Below, piece after piece: positions 43,778 through 54,952 of a stretch of DNA of 64,000 bases. Position 1 is the stretch's first letter. Every line of letters starts with the position of its first letter. Position numbers and translations under genes: made by a program. The DNA comes from Xanthomonas vesicatoria ATCC 35937 (lineage in GTDB: Bacteria; Pseudomonadota; Gammaproteobacteria; Xanthomonadales; Xanthomonadaceae): assembly GCF_001908725.1 (NCBI RefSeq), contig NZ_CP018725.1, positions 434,001 to 498,000 on the forward strand, in the 5' to 3' direction. The notes beneath the pieces are model-generated. The model was not told where the DNA came from and did no database searches. It saw nothing but the letters and a program-made list of their open reading frames with translations.

Positions 43778-44764
43778 TCAGCGCCCCAGCCGATCCAGCG
43801 CCTCGGCCAGCTCGGGGGCCAGCGGCGCACTCAGCACATACGGCGTTTTGCCGGCGTCCAAAGCGAATTCCAGCGAGGCCGCATGCAGGAATAGCCGCTT
43901 CAAGCCAAGCTGGTCGCGCAGCCGCTTGTTGACCTCGGCCTCGCCATATTTATCGTCGCCGGCCACCGGGTGCCCCAAGTGCTGGGCGTGCACGCGAATC
44001 TGGTGGGTGCGGCCAGTTTCGATGCGAACTTCGCAATACGAGTGGCCGCCGCGCCGTTCCAGCAATTTGAAGTGGCTCAGCGACGGCTTGCCGATCGCAT
44101 TCACCTGCACGTGCCGCTCGCCACCCTGGCGCAGGCCGATATGCAGTGGCGCGTCGACGGTCATCACGCCGTCCGGCATCCGCCCCACCAGTAAGGTCAG
44201 GTAGCGCTTGGTGATGCCGCGCCCTTCAACGCGGTCGTCCTCCCGCATCAGCGCCTGTAATTCGGTCAACGCCGAGCGCTTCTTGGCCACGATCAATAGG
44301 CCCGATGTATCGCGATCGAGCCGATGCACCAGTTCCAGGGTCTGGTTCGGGCGGAGCGCGCGCAAGGTCTCGATCGCACCAAAGCTGATCCCGCTACCGC
44401 CATGACTGGCCACACCAGACGGTTTGTTGAGCGCCAGCAAACGCGCGTCCTCGAACACGATCGCTGCTTCCAGCCGCGCCAGGAACGAGGACGGCGGCGC
44501 TGCCTTGTCGCCTTCTTCGGTGACGCGTACTGGTGGAATACGTACCTCCTCGCCACCTTCGAGCTTGCGCTCGGCCTTGGCCCGCCCGCCATTCACCCGC
44601 ACCTGGCCGCTGCGCACCAGCTTGTAGATCAGGCTGCGCGGTGCACCTTTGAGCTGGCCCAGTAGAAAATTGTCCAGCCGCTGCCCAGCGCGGTCTTCCG
44701 GAACTTTGAGAATGCGCGCGCCCACACGGTCGGCAGGCGGCTTGGGGGGCTGGGGGTCGGTCAT
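43778..44764 (-). CDS. rluC: 23S rRNA pseudouridine synthase RluC
   Basis: 328 residues: an N-terminal S4 domain (GQRLDNFLLGQLKGAPRSLI) and an RluA-type catalytic domain with HRLDRDTSGLL, whose Asp is the catalytic residue that isomerises U955, U2504 and U2580 (E. coli numbering). C-terminal GRTHQIRVHAQHLGHPV is typical. Divergent from rne, as in many gamma-proteobacteria. Confidence 0.95.
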   Translation of the reverse strand: MTDPQPPKPPADRVGARILKVPEDRAGQRLDNFLLGQLKGAPRSLIYKLVRSGQVRVNGGRAKAERKLEGGEEVRIPPVRVTEEGDKAAPPSSFLARLEAAIVFEDARLLALNKPSGVASHGGSGISFGAIETLRALRPNQTLELVHRLDRDTSGLLIVAKKRSALTELQALMREDDRVEGRGITKRYLTLLVGRMPDGVMTVDAPLHIGLRQGGERHVQVNAIGKPSLSHFKLLERRGGHSYCEVRIETGRTHQIRVHAQHLGHPVAGDDKYGEAEVNKRLRDQLGLKRLFLHAASLEFALDAGKTPYVLSAPLAPELAEALDRLGR

Positions 44765-45166
44765 CCGGCTCTTTATTCTGTTACACTCGGCGAGCGAGAT
44801 AAGGGTTTGATTTCGTTGGAAGTTGATAGGCCAGAAGCCTGACTTCCGATGATTCCGGCACAGTGCGCGACCACCGCCCCAGGGGCGGCCATGTTAGCGG
44901 CTCACCGGCCTACCCGGCCATCGCCGGCGGTTTTTGACCGTTGCGCTGAACATGTCCCGTGCGCTGCCCCGGTCCGTCCGGACGCGGCTGCCGGCCCTGA
45001 AACACCTATAAAACTTAAAGACAAGCGCTCCCGCGGCCTGCCGTGGTGTTGCAGCGCTGGAAACCCTGGTCAGGCCTGTCCGCGCGTTGCGCGAAGGGCC
45101 GACAAGCTGTTCCAGAGGCGAAACGTCACGGCGTTCCGCGCGGTAGAGCGCGTGAGGAACGCAACA
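44765..45166. promoter_or_regulatory. Divergent rluC/rne region and long rne leader
   Basis: 402 bases between the start codons. In E. coli the same arrangement gives rne a 361-base leader through which RNase E controls its own mRNA. The length and gene order here suggest the same autoregulation. The open frame running from 44849 into rne has no homology before ATG 45167. Confidence 0.6.
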
Positions 45167-48100
45167 ATGAAGCGAATGCTGATCAACGCAACGCAGGCAG
45201 AAGAACTGCGCGTGGCGATTGTGGACGGCCAGACCCTGTACGACATCGACATCGAACAGCCGTCCAAGGAACAAAAGAAGTCCAACATCTACAAGGGCCG
45301 TATTACCCGGCTCGAGCCCTCTCTGGAAGCGGCGTTCGTGGACTATGGTGCCGAGCGCCATGGCTTCCTGCCGTTGAAGGAAATTTCCCGCGATTACTTC
45401 CAGGCCGGCGTCGACCATAACAAGTCGACCATTCGCGAGCTGCTACGCGAAGGCCAGGAAATCGTGGTGCAGGTCGACAAGGAAGAACGCGGCAACAAGG
45501 GCGCTGCCCTGACCACGTTTATTTCGCTTGCCGGCCGCTACATGGTGCTGATGCCCAATTCGCCGAGCGCCGGTGGCGTTTCGCGCCGGATCGAAGGCGA
45601 AGACCGCGCCGCGTTGAAGGAAGCGCTGGACAAGCTTGATATCCCCGACGACATGGGCGTGATCATCCGCACCGCCGGTGTCGGTCGTGACGCCGAAGAA
45701 CTGCAGTGGGATCTGGATTACCTGCTGCAGACCTGGAAGGCGATCGCCGAGGCTGCGCTGAGCAAGCCGGCTGCGTTCCTGATCTATCAGGAATCGCGCC
45801 TGATCATTCGCGCACTGCGTGACTACCTGCGCGCCGACGTCGGCGAAATCCTGGTCGATACGCCGGAGCTGTATGCCGACGCCCAGGAATTCATGAAGCA
45901 GGTGATGCCGCAGAGCCTGCGCAAGCTCAAGCACTACACCGACGACATTCCGCTGTTCAACCGCTTCCAGATCGAATCGCAGATCGAAGGCGCCTACGAG
46001 CGCAACGTGCGCCTGCCGTCGGGCGGCTCGATCGTGGTCGATCAGACCGAAGCGTTGACGGCGGTCGACGTGAACTCCTCGCGCGCCACCAAGGGCAGCG
46101 ACATCGAAGAAACCGCGTTCCAGACCAACCTGGAAGCGGCCGAAGAAGTCGCGCGCCAGCTGCGCCTGCGCGACCTCGGCGGCCTGGTGGTCATCGACTT
46201 CATTGATATGGCTTCGTCCAAGCACCAGCGCGAAGTCGAAAACAAGCTGCAGAATGCGCTCAAGTACGACCGTGCGCGCGTGCAGCTGGGTCGCATCTCG
46301 CGCTTCGGCCTGATGGAAATGAGCCGCCAGCGTCTGCGTCCGAGCCTGGGTGAATCCAGCCAGATCGTATGCCCGCGTTGCGATGGCCATGGCCGCATGC
46401 GCAGTGTCGAATCGCTGTCGCTGTCGATCATCCGCGTGGCCGAAGAACACGCGATGAAGGAAAACACCGGACAGGTGCTGGTCCAGGCCCCGGTGGAGAT
46501 CGCCAACTACCTGCTCAACGAAAAGCGCAGCGCGCTGCGCGAGATCGAAAATCGCCACGCCTCGCCGATCATCATCGTCGCCGACGAGCAACTGCACACG
46601 CCGCATTACGAAGTCACGCGCCTGCGCGAGAACGAGTTGGGCGAAGACAGCGGCAAGCCGAGCTATCAGCGCGGCACCCCGCGCAAGTTGCCGGTGCATG
46701 CGCTGACCAAGGCGCAGTTGAACATTCCGGCAGCGCCTGCGGTGACCTCGATCAAACCGAGCCAGCCGGCCCCGGTGCGTGAAGAGGCCCCTGCCCCGGT
46801 CGCGCCGACACCGGCGCCAGCCCCGGTTGTCACCGTGCCGATTCCGGCACCGGTAACCGGCGTGGTTGGATGGTTGAAGCGCATCTTCGGTGGTGTCGAG
46901 CCGGTCGCTCCTGCAGCCGAGTCGCTCCCGCGTCCGCGTCAGAACGATGCAGGCCGCAACAATCGTAACGAGCGTGGCGGTCAACGTCGCGACGGCCGCG
47001 ATGCCCGCAACGGCAACGGTGGCAATCAGCAGCGCGGCAGTGGCAACGGTGCCAACAAGGAGCGTCGTGACGAGCGCCGCCAGCCGGCGAACGGCCAAAA
47101 CGGCCAGGCTGCCCAAGCCGGTGCCCAGGCCCAGCAGCAGGTGCAGGTACCCAAGCCGCCGCGTAACGAAGCGCAGGCGCCGAAGCAACAGCAACAACAA
47201 CAGCAGCAGAAGCCCAAGCAGCAGAACCAGACGCCGCGTCCGCCACGTGCGCCTGCGCAGCAGGACGGTGTGCCGTCCGAGCGTCAGCCGCGTCCGGCCC
47301 GTCAGGATGAGGGCACCGCTTCGGCGCAGACCCTGACCACGACCGCCGCAACTGCAACCACGTCGACTGTGGTCGCCGCCATTGCCGAGACCGCTGCAGA
47401 GACCAATAAGCCAACCACCGCGAACGAAGCCAACCAGGCCCACCCGGTCGAGGTCGTCGTGAGCGAGTCGACTGCCGATCGCGGCACCGACGCGAGTGCG
47501 GATGGCCAGACCCAGGACGCGTCGGGCGACGATGCGGCCAATGGCGAAGGTGGAAGCCGTCGTCGCCGCGGTCGTCGTGGCGGTCGTCGTCGTCGTCGTG
47601 GCGCCGGTGCAAATGGTGAAGGCGGCAGCAGCGTCGATGGTCTGGATACAGATGATCTCGATGGTGATTCCGACAGCGATCTCGATGCCGACAACGAGGG
47701 CGACGATGCCGGTACGCAGAACGCGGCATCCGCCGCTCCGCGTGCAGGTCAGCCGGAGTTCGATTTTGACGACGATGCCCCGGCCCCGTCCGTTCGTACC
47801 AAGCCCGAAGCCAATGCAGCGGCAGCGCTGAAGCCGCGTCCGGTTCCCAAGGAACGTGCGGAAACGCAATCGGACAGCGACACGACGTCAACGACGGCGC
47901 CGGTCTCCAACGCCACTCCGTCGTTCGAGCAGCAGGTCTCTGCACCTGTTGCCGGAGCAGCCGATCAGAAACGCGGTGATGCCAGCGTGGCAGCTACCTC
48001 GGCAGCCAAGCCGACCGTTTCTGCCCCGGCAGTGGCCTCGCCCCAAGCTGCGTCGGTAGCCGACACTGCAACTTCGGCAGCTGCGCGGGCCGCCACGCAA

Positions 48101-48898
48101 GCTCCGGTCGCTGACGCAACGCGAAGCGTCACACAGACTGCGACTGCCTCGACTCCTGCTGACCACACGGTTGCTGCTGCGCCACCTGCTGCAACCCCGG
48201 TTGCAGATGCGGCATCAACTGCACCGGTTGCGGTCAGCAAGCCTGTCGAGCCTTCTGCACCGAATGCATCGACGGCCGAAGCAACCGCCGACGCACAGCC
48301 CAAGCCGGTACCGAAAGCACCGACCGACACTACGACTGCAGCACCGTCGGCCGATGCGCAAGCGCGTGCGGTTCCGGCTGCCAGTGCAACACCTGCAGTG
48401 CAATCGGAGCCCGTGAAGCCGGCAGCAGCGGCGCCCGCTGGGTCGCAAACGCCTGTAGCAACGGCACAGCCGGCAGCACGGGCCGCCGTGGTCACCGCCA
48501 ATGCGCCACATAGCGAACCGGCCAATGCGGTCAAGCCTTCGGTAGACGTTGCTGTGACATCCACCGCAACGGTGCCGCAGAGTGCCGCCGCAGCGTCCGA
48601 GGATGCGCCGGCCGCTCCGGTTCGCAAGCCGTATGCACCGGTGCAGACGACCATGCTGGATGCGCTGGCTCCCAATGCCGACGCAGCTGCTCCGTCAGCG
48701 GCTGCCACGCCTGTATCGCCGGAGCAGTCGCCGCCAGCAGTACCGCAGGCACCTGCCCCTGTGCAGGAACAGGCAGCCGACAAGCCTAAGCCGACTGTGG
48801 TCGTCTCCGAAGCGGCCAAGCCTGCAGCGCCGTCCGTTGACATCGATGGTGCATCAGTACAGGAAGATGACGCCGACAAGCCGCGCAGCGATCACTGA
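45167..48898 (+). CDS. rne: Ribonuclease E
   Basis: 1243 residues from ATG 45167 (GAGGAAC upstream), starting [20 protein letters not shown]. Order: S1 RNA-binding domain (about 35-120), 5'-sensor and DNase I-like catalytic domain with the two magnesium-binding Asp in [15 protein letters not shown] and VVIDFIDM, and the zinc link CPRCDGHG. Then comes an unusually long disordered tail with a Gln run (residue ~680), Arg-rich RNA-binding segments ([14 protein letters not shown]) and an Ala/Pro/Val/Thr-rich end. It starts most mRNA decay and tRNA/rRNA processing. The tail probably scaffolds a degradosome. Confidence 0.97.
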   Translation: MKRMLINATQAEELRVAIVDGQTLYDIDIEQPSKEQKKSNIYKGRITRLEPSLEAAFVDYGAERHGFLPLKEISRDYFQAGVDHNKSTIRELLREGQEIVVQVDKEERGNKGAALTTFISLAGRYMVLMPNSPSAGGVSRRIEGEDRAALKEALDKLDIPDDMGVIIRTAGVGRDAEELQWDLDYLLQTWKAIAEAALSKPAAFLIYQESRLIIRALRDYLRADVGEILVDTPELYADAQEFMKQVMPQSLRKLKHYTDDIPLFNRFQIESQIEGAYERNVRLPSGGSIVVDQTEALTAVDVNSSRATKGSDIEETAFQTNLEAAEEVARQLRLRDLGGLVVIDFIDMASSKHQREVENKLQNALKYDRARVQLGRISRFGLMEMSRQRLRPSLGESSQIVCPRCDGHGRMRSVESLSLSIIRVAEEHAMKENTGQVLVQAPVEIANYLLNEKRSALREIENRHASPIIIVADEQLHTPHYEVTRLRENELGEDSGKPSYQRGTPRKLPVHALTKAQLNIPAAPAVTSIKPSQPAPVREEAPAPVAPTPAPAPVVTVPIPAPVTGVVGWLKRIFGGVEPVAPAAESLPRPRQNDAGRNNRNERGGQRRDGRDARNGNGGNQQRGSGNGANKERRDERRQPANGQNGQAAQAGAQAQQQVQVPKPPRNEAQAPKQQQQQQQQKPKQQNQTPRPPRAPAQQDGVPSERQPRPARQDEGTASAQTLTTTAATATTSTVVAAIAETAAETNKPTTANEANQAHPVEVVVSESTADRGTDASADGQTQDASGDDAANGEGGSRRRRGRRGGRRRRRGAGANGEGGSSVDGLDTDDLDGDSDSDLDADNEGDDAGTQNAASAAPRAGQPEFDFDDDAPAPSVRTKPEANAAAALKPRPVPKERAETQSDSDTTSTTAPVSNATPSFEQQVSAPVAGAADQKRGDASVAATSAAKPTVSAPAVASPQAASVADTATSAAARAATQAPVADATRSVTQTATASTPADHTVAAAPPAATPVADAASTAPVAVSKPVEPSAPNASTAEATADAQPKPVPKAPTDTTTAAPSADAQARAVPAASATPAVQSEPVKPAAAAPAGSQTPVATAQPAARAAVVTANAPHSEPANAVKPSVDVAVTSTATVPQSAAAASEDAPAAPVRKPYAPVQTTMLDALAPNADAAAPSAAATPVSPEQSPPAVPQAPAPVQEQAADKPKPTVVVSEAAKPAAPSVDIDGASVQEDDADKPRSDH

Positions 48899-48954
48899 TC
48901 TCTGCAACGCATGTTCGATCTAGCCCGGATTGTTCGGGCCAGATCCGCGTCAAA

Positions 48955-48984
48955 CACGGCGGCCTTCGGGCCGCTTTGTTTTTG
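48955..48984 (+). terminator. Intrinsic terminator of rne
   Basis: GCGGCC-TTCG-GGCCGC followed by TTTGTTTTT, 57 bases after the stop. Confidence 0.9.
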
Positions 48985-49637
48985 TGCGCGATTCGCTACG
49001 ACAGCGTTCAGGCGCTACGCCGAGTCGCTTAGAGTATGTCGTTCGCATTTAGATATCGGCATCGATCAATCGACTGGTGCTGACAACAGCCGAGATGCCT
49101 TGCCATTCTAGAGGTCGGAACAGCTTGATCCCCTGCCCTTGTGAATAGACCAGTTCAAAGGCGGGAGCCTTGGCTTAATCCTGCGGCTGCAAAAGCGGCA
49201 CCGCATACAGGCGATCAAGAAATGTCGCCGATCGTCAACGCTAGTGATGACTGCAGATGGCGCTTTAGTAAACACTGCGCAGCAGCCAGACACGCGCAGG
49301 ATTGACATGCAGCGCGGCGAAAGGGTCGGCGTGCTGCATGTCGATCAGGAGACGCTGCAAGCGCGCATTTGGGCAGGCGGCTGCGATAGAGCGTTCGGTC
49401 CAGCGCGTTTCAAGCGCTTATCCGGGCCACAGGCGCGGCACGCTGGCTCCGGTGAGGCCGCGCACACCATTCGCCCACCAACCCCGTCCCGTGTATCTCA
49501 GCGGGGTGATGACTGCTCGCCATGGCTCGTTAGCCGCACGCCATGCATGAACATGGAAGTCGTAGGGAGTGAGTCCCAGCGACTCGCTCAACGACGCTCA
49601 AGCGACACGCAAGCGCACAAGCAGCGAGTGAAACACG
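48985..49637. other. Gap between rne and response regulator
   Basis: About 650 bases. Several open frames on both strands lack start signals and known motifs. I see no gene. Confidence 0.4.
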
Positions 49638-50285
49638 CTACATCGTGCGAGCAGGGTCGGTCAGGCCGTATTGGTTGGCCAGGCGCGCCAGTGCGATGTT
49701 GTCCTGGATACCGACCTTTTCGAACAAGCGCGCCTTGTGCGTGTTGATCGTCTTGGCGCTGAGATTCAGGCGCTTGGCGATGTCTTCCTGTCGCAGGCCT
49801 TGCGTCAGCAACAAAGCGACTTCAAGTTCGCGTGGCGACAATGCATCGAATGGCGAGCTACCGCCTTCCAGGTTGGAAAGCGCAAGATTCTGCGCAATCG
49901 TATTGCCCAGGTAGCGCCGCCCCAATGCGACTTCGCGTACCGCGCGTAGTAGCTCATGCGCGTCGCCCCCCTTGCCGACATACCCGGATGCGCCCGCTTC
50001 GAGCAGACGTTTCGGCAGCGGGCCATCCTCTAACACCGACACGATGATCACGCGCGTTCCGTAGTCGCCCTTGACGATACGCTCGGTGATTTCCAAACCA
50101 CTGACGCCGGGCAAATGCAGATCGCACAAGACGATCTCCGGCTTGAGCTGACGAATCTGCGGCAATGCGGCTTCGCCACTCTCTGCCTCACCCACGACAT
50201 CAACGTCCACTTCCTTGGACAGGATCATCTTCATGCCGGTACGCACGAGTGCATGATCGTCGATCAGAAAAACTCTGATGGTCAT
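49638..50285 (-). CDS. GacA-type response regulator
   Basis: 215 residues. Receiver domain with acidic pocket LIDDHALVRTGM (Asp8/9), phospho-acceptor Asp in VLCDLHLPGVSG (about residue 54) and Lys in GYVGKGG. C-terminal LuxR-type helix-turn-helix LSPRELEVALLLTQGLRQ to SAKTINTHKARLF. This is the NarL/GacA-UvrY pattern. In Xanthomonas, GacA relatives act in the Gac/Rsm pathway controlling virulence. No kinase gene is adjacent, as usual for gacA. Confidence 0.85.
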   Translation of the reverse strand: MTIRVFLIDDHALVRTGMKMILSKEVDVDVVGEAESGEAALPQIRQLKPEIVLCDLHLPGVSGLEITERIVKGDYGTRVIIVSVLEDGPLPKRLLEAGASGYVGKGGDAHELLRAVREVALGRRYLGNTIAQNLALSNLEGGSSPFDALSPRELEVALLLTQGLRQEDIAKRLNLSAKTINTHKARLFEKVGIQDNIALARLANQYGLTDPARTM

Positions 50286-50490
50286 CCTTGTTGTCCTCGC
50301 TGTGCGGCTGGCTGGTGCAGCCTAGCTCCGTGAATAATTCAGGGCAAGCTCGATGCGACGTATTACGTGCAAGTTAGAGCGCGTGCGCTCTTTTGCATTT
50401 GATGTCACTGCGTGATGTGTCGCTGCAGTGTGTTCGCATGATGCAAGCGCCTGCAAGGCCTGCAGCATCGGGCAATGCAGTCGCGCCCGG

Positions 50491-51252
50491 TCAGACTTTT
50501 CCCGGTTCATCGGTCCGCGCACCATCTACCAGAGGGCGCAATGCGGGATCGAGCGCTACGCGCTCATCGAACACGAAACAGCGGCCGTCATAGCCTTCGC
50601 CACCGACTTCTTCGAAATAGCCCAGGATGCCGCCCTCCAGCTGCAGTACGTTGTCCATGTCCTCGGCCTGCATCCACAGCGCCGCCTTCTCGCAACGGAT
50701 ACCGCCGGTGCAAAAGCTCACCACCGTGGCGTCGGCCAATGCTGCACGATGCGATTCAAGTGCTGCGGGCAGCTCGGTGAACTTGTCGATCGGCAAGGTC
50801 AGCGCGCCTTGGAACGTGCCATAGGTCACTTCCTGCGCGTTGCGCGTATCCAGCAGCACCAGCGGGCGCCCTTGGTCATCTCGCCCATTGCGTATCCACT
50901 CGCGCAATACCCCAGGCGTCACCGTCGGCGCGCGGCCTTGCAGCGGCGATGCATCGTCGCGACGGAAGCTGATGATCTCCGGCTTGACCTTGACCTTGAG
51001 CCGCGCAAACGGCTGCTGCGTGCTCTGGCTGTATTTGATGCGCATCTGCGCAAAGCGCGGGTCGGCCTGCAGCCAGCGGTAAAACGCGCCGATCTGCTCG
51101 GCGTTACCCGCCAGAAAGAGGTTGATGCCCTCTTCGGCCACCAGCACAGAGCCCTTCAGCAGGTGCTGTTCTGCGTGCAGCAGCACGCTGTCCGCCAGCT
51201 GCTGCGGGTCCTGGATGGTGACGAATTGATAAGCCGCGGTATTGGTGATCAT
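50491..51252 (-). CDS. trhO: tRNA uridine(34) hydroxylase TrhO (rhodanese family)
   Basis: 253 residues: N-terminal ferredoxin-like domain (LLHAEQHLLKGSVLVAEEGI) and a rhodanese domain with catalytic-loop Cys in SFCTGGIRCEKAA. YceA/TrhO makes 5-hydroxyuridine in tRNA in an oxygen-dependent way. The gene stands alone on the reverse strand. Confidence 0.92.
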   Translation of the reverse strand: MITNTAAYQFVTIQDPQQLADSVLLHAEQHLLKGSVLVAEEGINLFLAGNAEQIGAFYRWLQADPRFAQMRIKYSQSTQQPFARLKVKVKPEIISFRRDDASPLQGRAPTVTPGVLREWIRNGRDDQGRPLVLLDTRNAQEVTYGTFQGALTLPIDKFTELPAALESHRAALADATVVSFCTGGIRCEKAALWMQAEDMDNVLQLEGGILGYFEEVGGEGYDGRCFVFDERVALDPALRPLVDGARTDEPGKV

Positions 51253-51406
51253 GCGGGCATTTTAAGGTGCCCGATCCCGGGTAGCGAGCGCCGGCCGGAG
51301 AATCCATCGCCTAACAGGCAGTGGGAGCACACCAAGCCGATTCAACCTACTTGCGCGCGGCGGAGGTATTCGGCCGCCATCAGCGCCGGCCACGGCGATG
51401 CACCCA

Positions 51407-51772
51407 TCAGGCGCGCAGCAACAGAAACGGCAGCAACACCAAGGACGCAACGATGAGCATCCCCAGCAGCGTGACGATCACGAACACCGGTCGCTTGCGC
51501 AGCAATGCCCCGAACGTTTCTGCAGTGCCCGCAGCAATCGCTTCCTGCCGTTGCGCCCGCGCCAACGCGCCACGCTCGGCTTGATACGTATCCAGCACCG
51601 CCTTGGCGCGCGGGTAGTCGGCATCGTCGCTGAGCCAGATGCCGCCAGCAGAAATGCCCCAATTGCTGGGCCTGGTTTCGTAGATCTGCACCAGGTGCTC
51701 GCGCAGCAGTGCCCGCACCTCGTCGGCCTCGTCGTCGGGAACGTTACGCAGATTGAGCAGCAGCTTGGCCAT
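51407..51772 (-). CDS. DUF6164-like small membrane protein
   Basis: 121 residues from ATG 51772. A soluble N-terminal part (AKLLLNLRNVPDDEADEVRA) with a WGISAGGIWL turn is followed by a single C-terminal membrane anchor (VIVTLLGMLIVASLVLLPFL). Tail-anchored topology; function unknown. Divergent from the FKBP gene. Confidence 0.65.
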   Translation of the reverse strand: MAKLLLNLRNVPDDEADEVRALLREHLVQIYETRPSNWGISAGGIWLSDDADYPRAKAVLDTYQAERGALARAQRQEAIAAGTAETFGALLRKRPVFVIVTLLGMLIVASLVLLPFLLLRA

Positions 51773-51831
51773 GGCGCGATGATAACGGGAGCCAGGTGCG
51801 ATAATGGCGGCCTTCCTTCGTGGATCACCCC

Positions 51832-52263
51832 ATGCGCCTTCTGTTGACGCTCTGTGCCGCGCTGCTGCTTGCCAGCTGCGCACCTGCCCTGCCGCCGTCC
51901 GGCGGCACCATCGCCAGCTTCGAGCGGATCGACCGCACGGTCGGTACCGGCGCGGAAGCCACCCCGGGCGCGATGGTCACCGTGCACTACACCGGCTGGC
52001 TGTACGACGAAAAAGCCGCCGACAAGCACGGCAAGAAATTCGACAGCTCGCTCGATCGCGCAGAACCCTTCCAGTTCGTGCTGGGCGGTCATCAGGTGAT
52101 CCGCGGTTGGGACGATGGCGTTGACGGCATGCGCGTGGGCGGCAAGCGTACCTTGATGATTCCGCCGGACTACGGCTATGGCGACAACGGTGCGGGTGGC
52201 GTGATTCCGCCGGGCGCATCGCTGGTGTTCGATGTGGAGCTGCTCGGCGTGCAGCCACGTTGA
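51832..52263 (+). CDS. FKBP-type peptidyl-prolyl isomerase lipoprotein
   Basis: 143 residues from ATG 51832. The lipoprotein signal ends LLASC. The FKBP core has [49 protein letters not shown] and [19 protein letters not shown], all active-site residues present. It helps fold envelope proteins. It is just upstream of the flavoprotein gene with an 11-base gap, so probably an operon. Confidence 0.92.
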   Translation: MRLLLTLCAALLLASCAPALPPSGGTIASFERIDRTVGTGAEATPGAMVTVHYTGWLYDEKAADKHGKKFDSSLDRAEPFQFVLGGHQVIRGWDDGVDGMRVGGKRTLMIPPDYGYGDNGAGGVIPPGASLVFDVELLGVQPR

Positions 52264-52274
52264 GCGCCTGAGCA

Positions 52275-53537
52275 ATGATGGAGGCGAACAGGCCGCGCCT
52301 AGCGGTCATTGGCGGCGGGCCTGCGGGGTTGATGGCCGCTGAAGTGGCGTGCGCCGCCGGAATGGCGGTCGATCTGTACGAGGCCAAGGGCTCGGTGGGG
52401 CGCAAGTTTTTGATTGCCGGCAAGGGCGGGCTGAATCTCACCCACTCCGACCCGATGCCGCTGTTTGCGCAACGCTACCGCGAGCGCACCTCGGCAGTCG
52501 CATCGTGGCTGCAGGACTTCGATGCGGACGCCTTGCGCACATGGGCACGCGATCTGGGTGTAGACACCTATGTCGGCAGTTCGGGGCGCGTGTTCCCGAT
52601 CGATCGCAAGGCAGCGCCGCTGCTGCGCGGCTGGGTACGCCGCCTCAAGGATCAGGGTGTCACCTTCCATGTACAGCATCGCTGGCTCGGCTGGAGCGAC
52701 GACGGCGCGCTGCAGTTCGCAACGGCTGCCGGCGATATCGCATGCCATGCCGATGCAGTGGTGCTGGCGCTGGGTGGCGGCAGCTGGCCGCAACTTGGCT
52801 CGGATGGGCGATGGCAGGCGCCGCTACAGCAGCGCGGCATCGCAGTTGCGCCACTGGTGCCCGCCAACTGCGGTTTCGATATCGACTGGAGCGCACATTT
52901 TGTGCAACGGCATGCAGGTGCGCCGCTCAAGCCGGTCGTCGCACACTGGCGCGATGACGCCGGCGTGCAACACGCATTGCAAGGCGAATGCGTCGCGACC
53001 GAAACCGGAATCGAAGGCAGCTTGATCTATGCGATCGCTGCAGAGTTGCGCAACCAGATCGATGTATACGGCCACGCGGAGCTCGGCCTGGACCTCTTGC
53101 CGGGACGCACGTTGGAACGGGTGAGCGCCGAGTTGGCCCTGCCGCGCAAGGGGCGCACTCTCAGCGAGCACTTGCGTCGCCAGGTCGGCATCGAAGGCGT
53201 CAAGGCCGCGCTGCTTTACGAACACCTGGGCAAACAGGCCGGCGACGATCTTGCGCTGGTTGCACGGACGCTCAAGCACCTGCCGCTGCGCTTGCTGAGG
53301 CCTCGCCCGTTGGCCGAGGCCATCAGTTCAGCCGGTGGCGTGCGTCTGGAAGCGCTCGACGCGCAGCTGATGGCGCTCGCGCAACCTGGCGTGTTCTGTG
53401 CCGGCGAAATGCTCGACTGGGAAGCGCCAACCGGCGGCTATCTACTAACCGCATGTTTTGCCAGCGGCCGACGTGCCGCGCTCGGCGCCCTCGATTGGCT
53501 GCAACACCGCCACGATCGCGTTACAGCCGATCGCTGA
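52275..53537 (+). CDS. HI0933-family NAD(P)/FAD-dependent oxidoreductase
   Basis: 420 residues. FAD-binding Rossmann motif VIGGGPAGLMAAEVA (residues 10-24), then KFLIAGKGGLNLTHSDP, the HI0933/BaiN family hallmark, and a C-terminal FAD motif GEMLDWEAPTGGYLLTACFA. Members reduce unknown substrates. Its last 17 bases overlap the convergent tviB-like gene. Confidence 0.85.
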   Translation: MMEANRPRLAVIGGGPAGLMAAEVACAAGMAVDLYEAKGSVGRKFLIAGKGGLNLTHSDPMPLFAQRYRERTSAVASWLQDFDADALRTWARDLGVDTYVGSSGRVFPIDRKAAPLLRGWVRRLKDQGVTFHVQHRWLGWSDDGALQFATAAGDIACHADAVVLALGGGSWPQLGSDGRWQAPLQQRGIAVAPLVPANCGFDIDWSAHFVQRHAGAPLKPVVAHWRDDAGVQHALQGECVATETGIEGSLIYAIAAELRNQIDVYGHAELGLDLLPGRTLERVSAELALPRKGRTLSEHLRRQVGIEGVKAALLYEHLGKQAGDDLALVARTLKHLPLRLLRPRPLAEAISSAGGVRLEALDAQLMALAQPGVFCAGEMLDWEAPTGGYLLTACFASGRRAALGALDWLQHRHDRVTADR

Positions 53538-54813
53538 CAGCCGCGCGCGGCCACACCGACTTGACGTCATATACCACCGCGCCCGGCTTGCCGAGCGCGG
53601 CGATGCGCTCCACGTCGTAGTCGCGATACTGCGCATGCGCCACTGCCAATACGACCGCATCGTAGCTGCCCTCGTCCGGCACCTCGCAGAGTTGCACGCC
53701 GCCGTGCTGCAAGGCTTCTGCCGGGTCGGCCCATGGGTCGCAGGTATCGACATGCACGCCGGCCGCCTGCAGCAGCTGCACCAATTCCAGCGCACGGCTA
53801 TTGCGCAGGTCCGGGCAGTTTTCCTTGAAGGTGGCACCCAGCACCAGCACACGCGCCTGCGCCAGCGTCACACCGCGCAGCGCCAACATGCCGCACACGC
53901 GCTCGGCGACATGCCGACCGACGCGGTTATTGACCTGGCGCGCGGTGTGGATCAGGTCCGGGTGGTAGCCCACGCTCTCGGATTTGTGCATCAGGTAATA
54001 CGGGTCCACCCCGATGCAGTGGCCGCCAACCAGGCCGGGACGAAACGGCAGGAAATTCCACTTGGTCCCGGCCGCTTCGAGCACATCGAGCGTATCGATT
54101 CCGAGCTTGTCGAAGATCAGCGCCAACTCGTTGACCAGCGCGATATTGACGTCGCGCTGAATGTTTTCCACCACCTTGGCTGCTTCGGCCACGCGCATTG
54201 AGGATGCCCGCCACGTGCCAGCGGTGATGATGCTGGTGTACAGCGCATCGACTGTTTCGGCAGCCTGCGGCGTCGAGCCGGAGGTGATCTTGCGAATGTC
54301 GCGCAAGCGCCGCTGGCGGTCGCCCGGATTGACGCGCTCGGGGCTATAGCCGCAGAAAAAGTCTTCGTTGAAACGCAAACCGGAGGCGGCTTCGAGCAGC
54401 GGCACGCAGACTTCTTCGGTGGTGCCCGGATACACAGTGGATTCGTAAATGACCAGATCGCCCGGCTTGAGCGCCGCGGCAATCAAGGTCGTGGCGCTGC
54501 GCAATGGCTCCAGATCAGGCTGCTCGAAACTGTCGATGGGTGTCGGCACGGTCACGATGAAGATGCTGCAGCTCGCCAAATCAGTGGCGGTTGCGCTGTA
54601 GCGCAATTGCGTTGCTGCGGCCAACTCGGCGTCGTCCAGCTCCAACGTGGCATCGTGACCCTCGCGCAGTTGCGCGACCCGCTGCGCATCGATGTCGAAG
54701 CCCAGGGTGTCGCGGCGCTCGCCAAACGCCACCGCCAACGGCAGGCCCACGTAGCCGAGCCCGATGATGGCAATGCGTGCCTGCAGCGATGGGAGAAGCG
54801 TGTTGCCGGACAT
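53521..54813 (-). CDS. UDP-N-acetylhexosamine 6-dehydrogenase (TviB/WecC-like)
   Basis: 430 residues. NAD-binding IIGLGYVGLPLAVAFG (residues 16-31), central ESTVYPGTTEEVCVP, and catalytic Cys in GLVGGHCIGVDPYYL (about residue 276), with C-terminal DLRNSRALELV. It oxidises UDP-GlcNAc or a relative to the uronic acid for surface polysaccharide, like Vi-antigen TviB. No epimerase gene is adjacent here. Confidence 0.88.
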   Translation of the reverse strand: MSGNTLLPSLQARIAIIGLGYVGLPLAVAFGERRDTLGFDIDAQRVAQLREGHDATLELDDAELAAATQLRYSATATDLASCSIFIVTVPTPIDSFEQPDLEPLRSATTLIAAALKPGDLVIYESTVYPGTTEEVCVPLLEAASGLRFNEDFFCGYSPERVNPGDRQRRLRDIRKITSGSTPQAAETVDALYTSIITAGTWRASSMRVAEAAKVVENIQRDVNIALVNELALIFDKLGIDTLDVLEAAGTKWNFLPFRPGLVGGHCIGVDPYYLMHKSESVGYHPDLIHTARQVNNRVGRHVAERVCGMLALRGVTLAQARVLVLGATFKENCPDLRNSRALELVQLLQAAGVHVDTCDPWADPAEALQHGGVQLCEVPDEGSYDAVVLAVAHAQYRDYDVERIAALGKPGAVVYDVKSVWPRAAVSDRL

Positions 54814-54952
54814 GCGGTTCCTTGGGATCGTGCGCGGCAGTGACCACGCAGCCGTGCGGCGGCAGCATAGCGCAAGCGGCCGGTCCCGGCCGTGGGAAGA
54901 ATCGTCGCTTGGAGATTCACAATCGCCGCGTAATCAGGCACCCTATCGCAAT

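Noticed and set aside
45443..47869. 808-codon open frame antisense to rne
   Set aside because: It is the mirror of the high-GC rne coding strand, has no start signal or known motif, and rne is certain.
49244..49747. Forward ORF between rne and the response regulator
   Set aside because: No ribosome-binding site or family; its end lies antisense to the real regulator gene.
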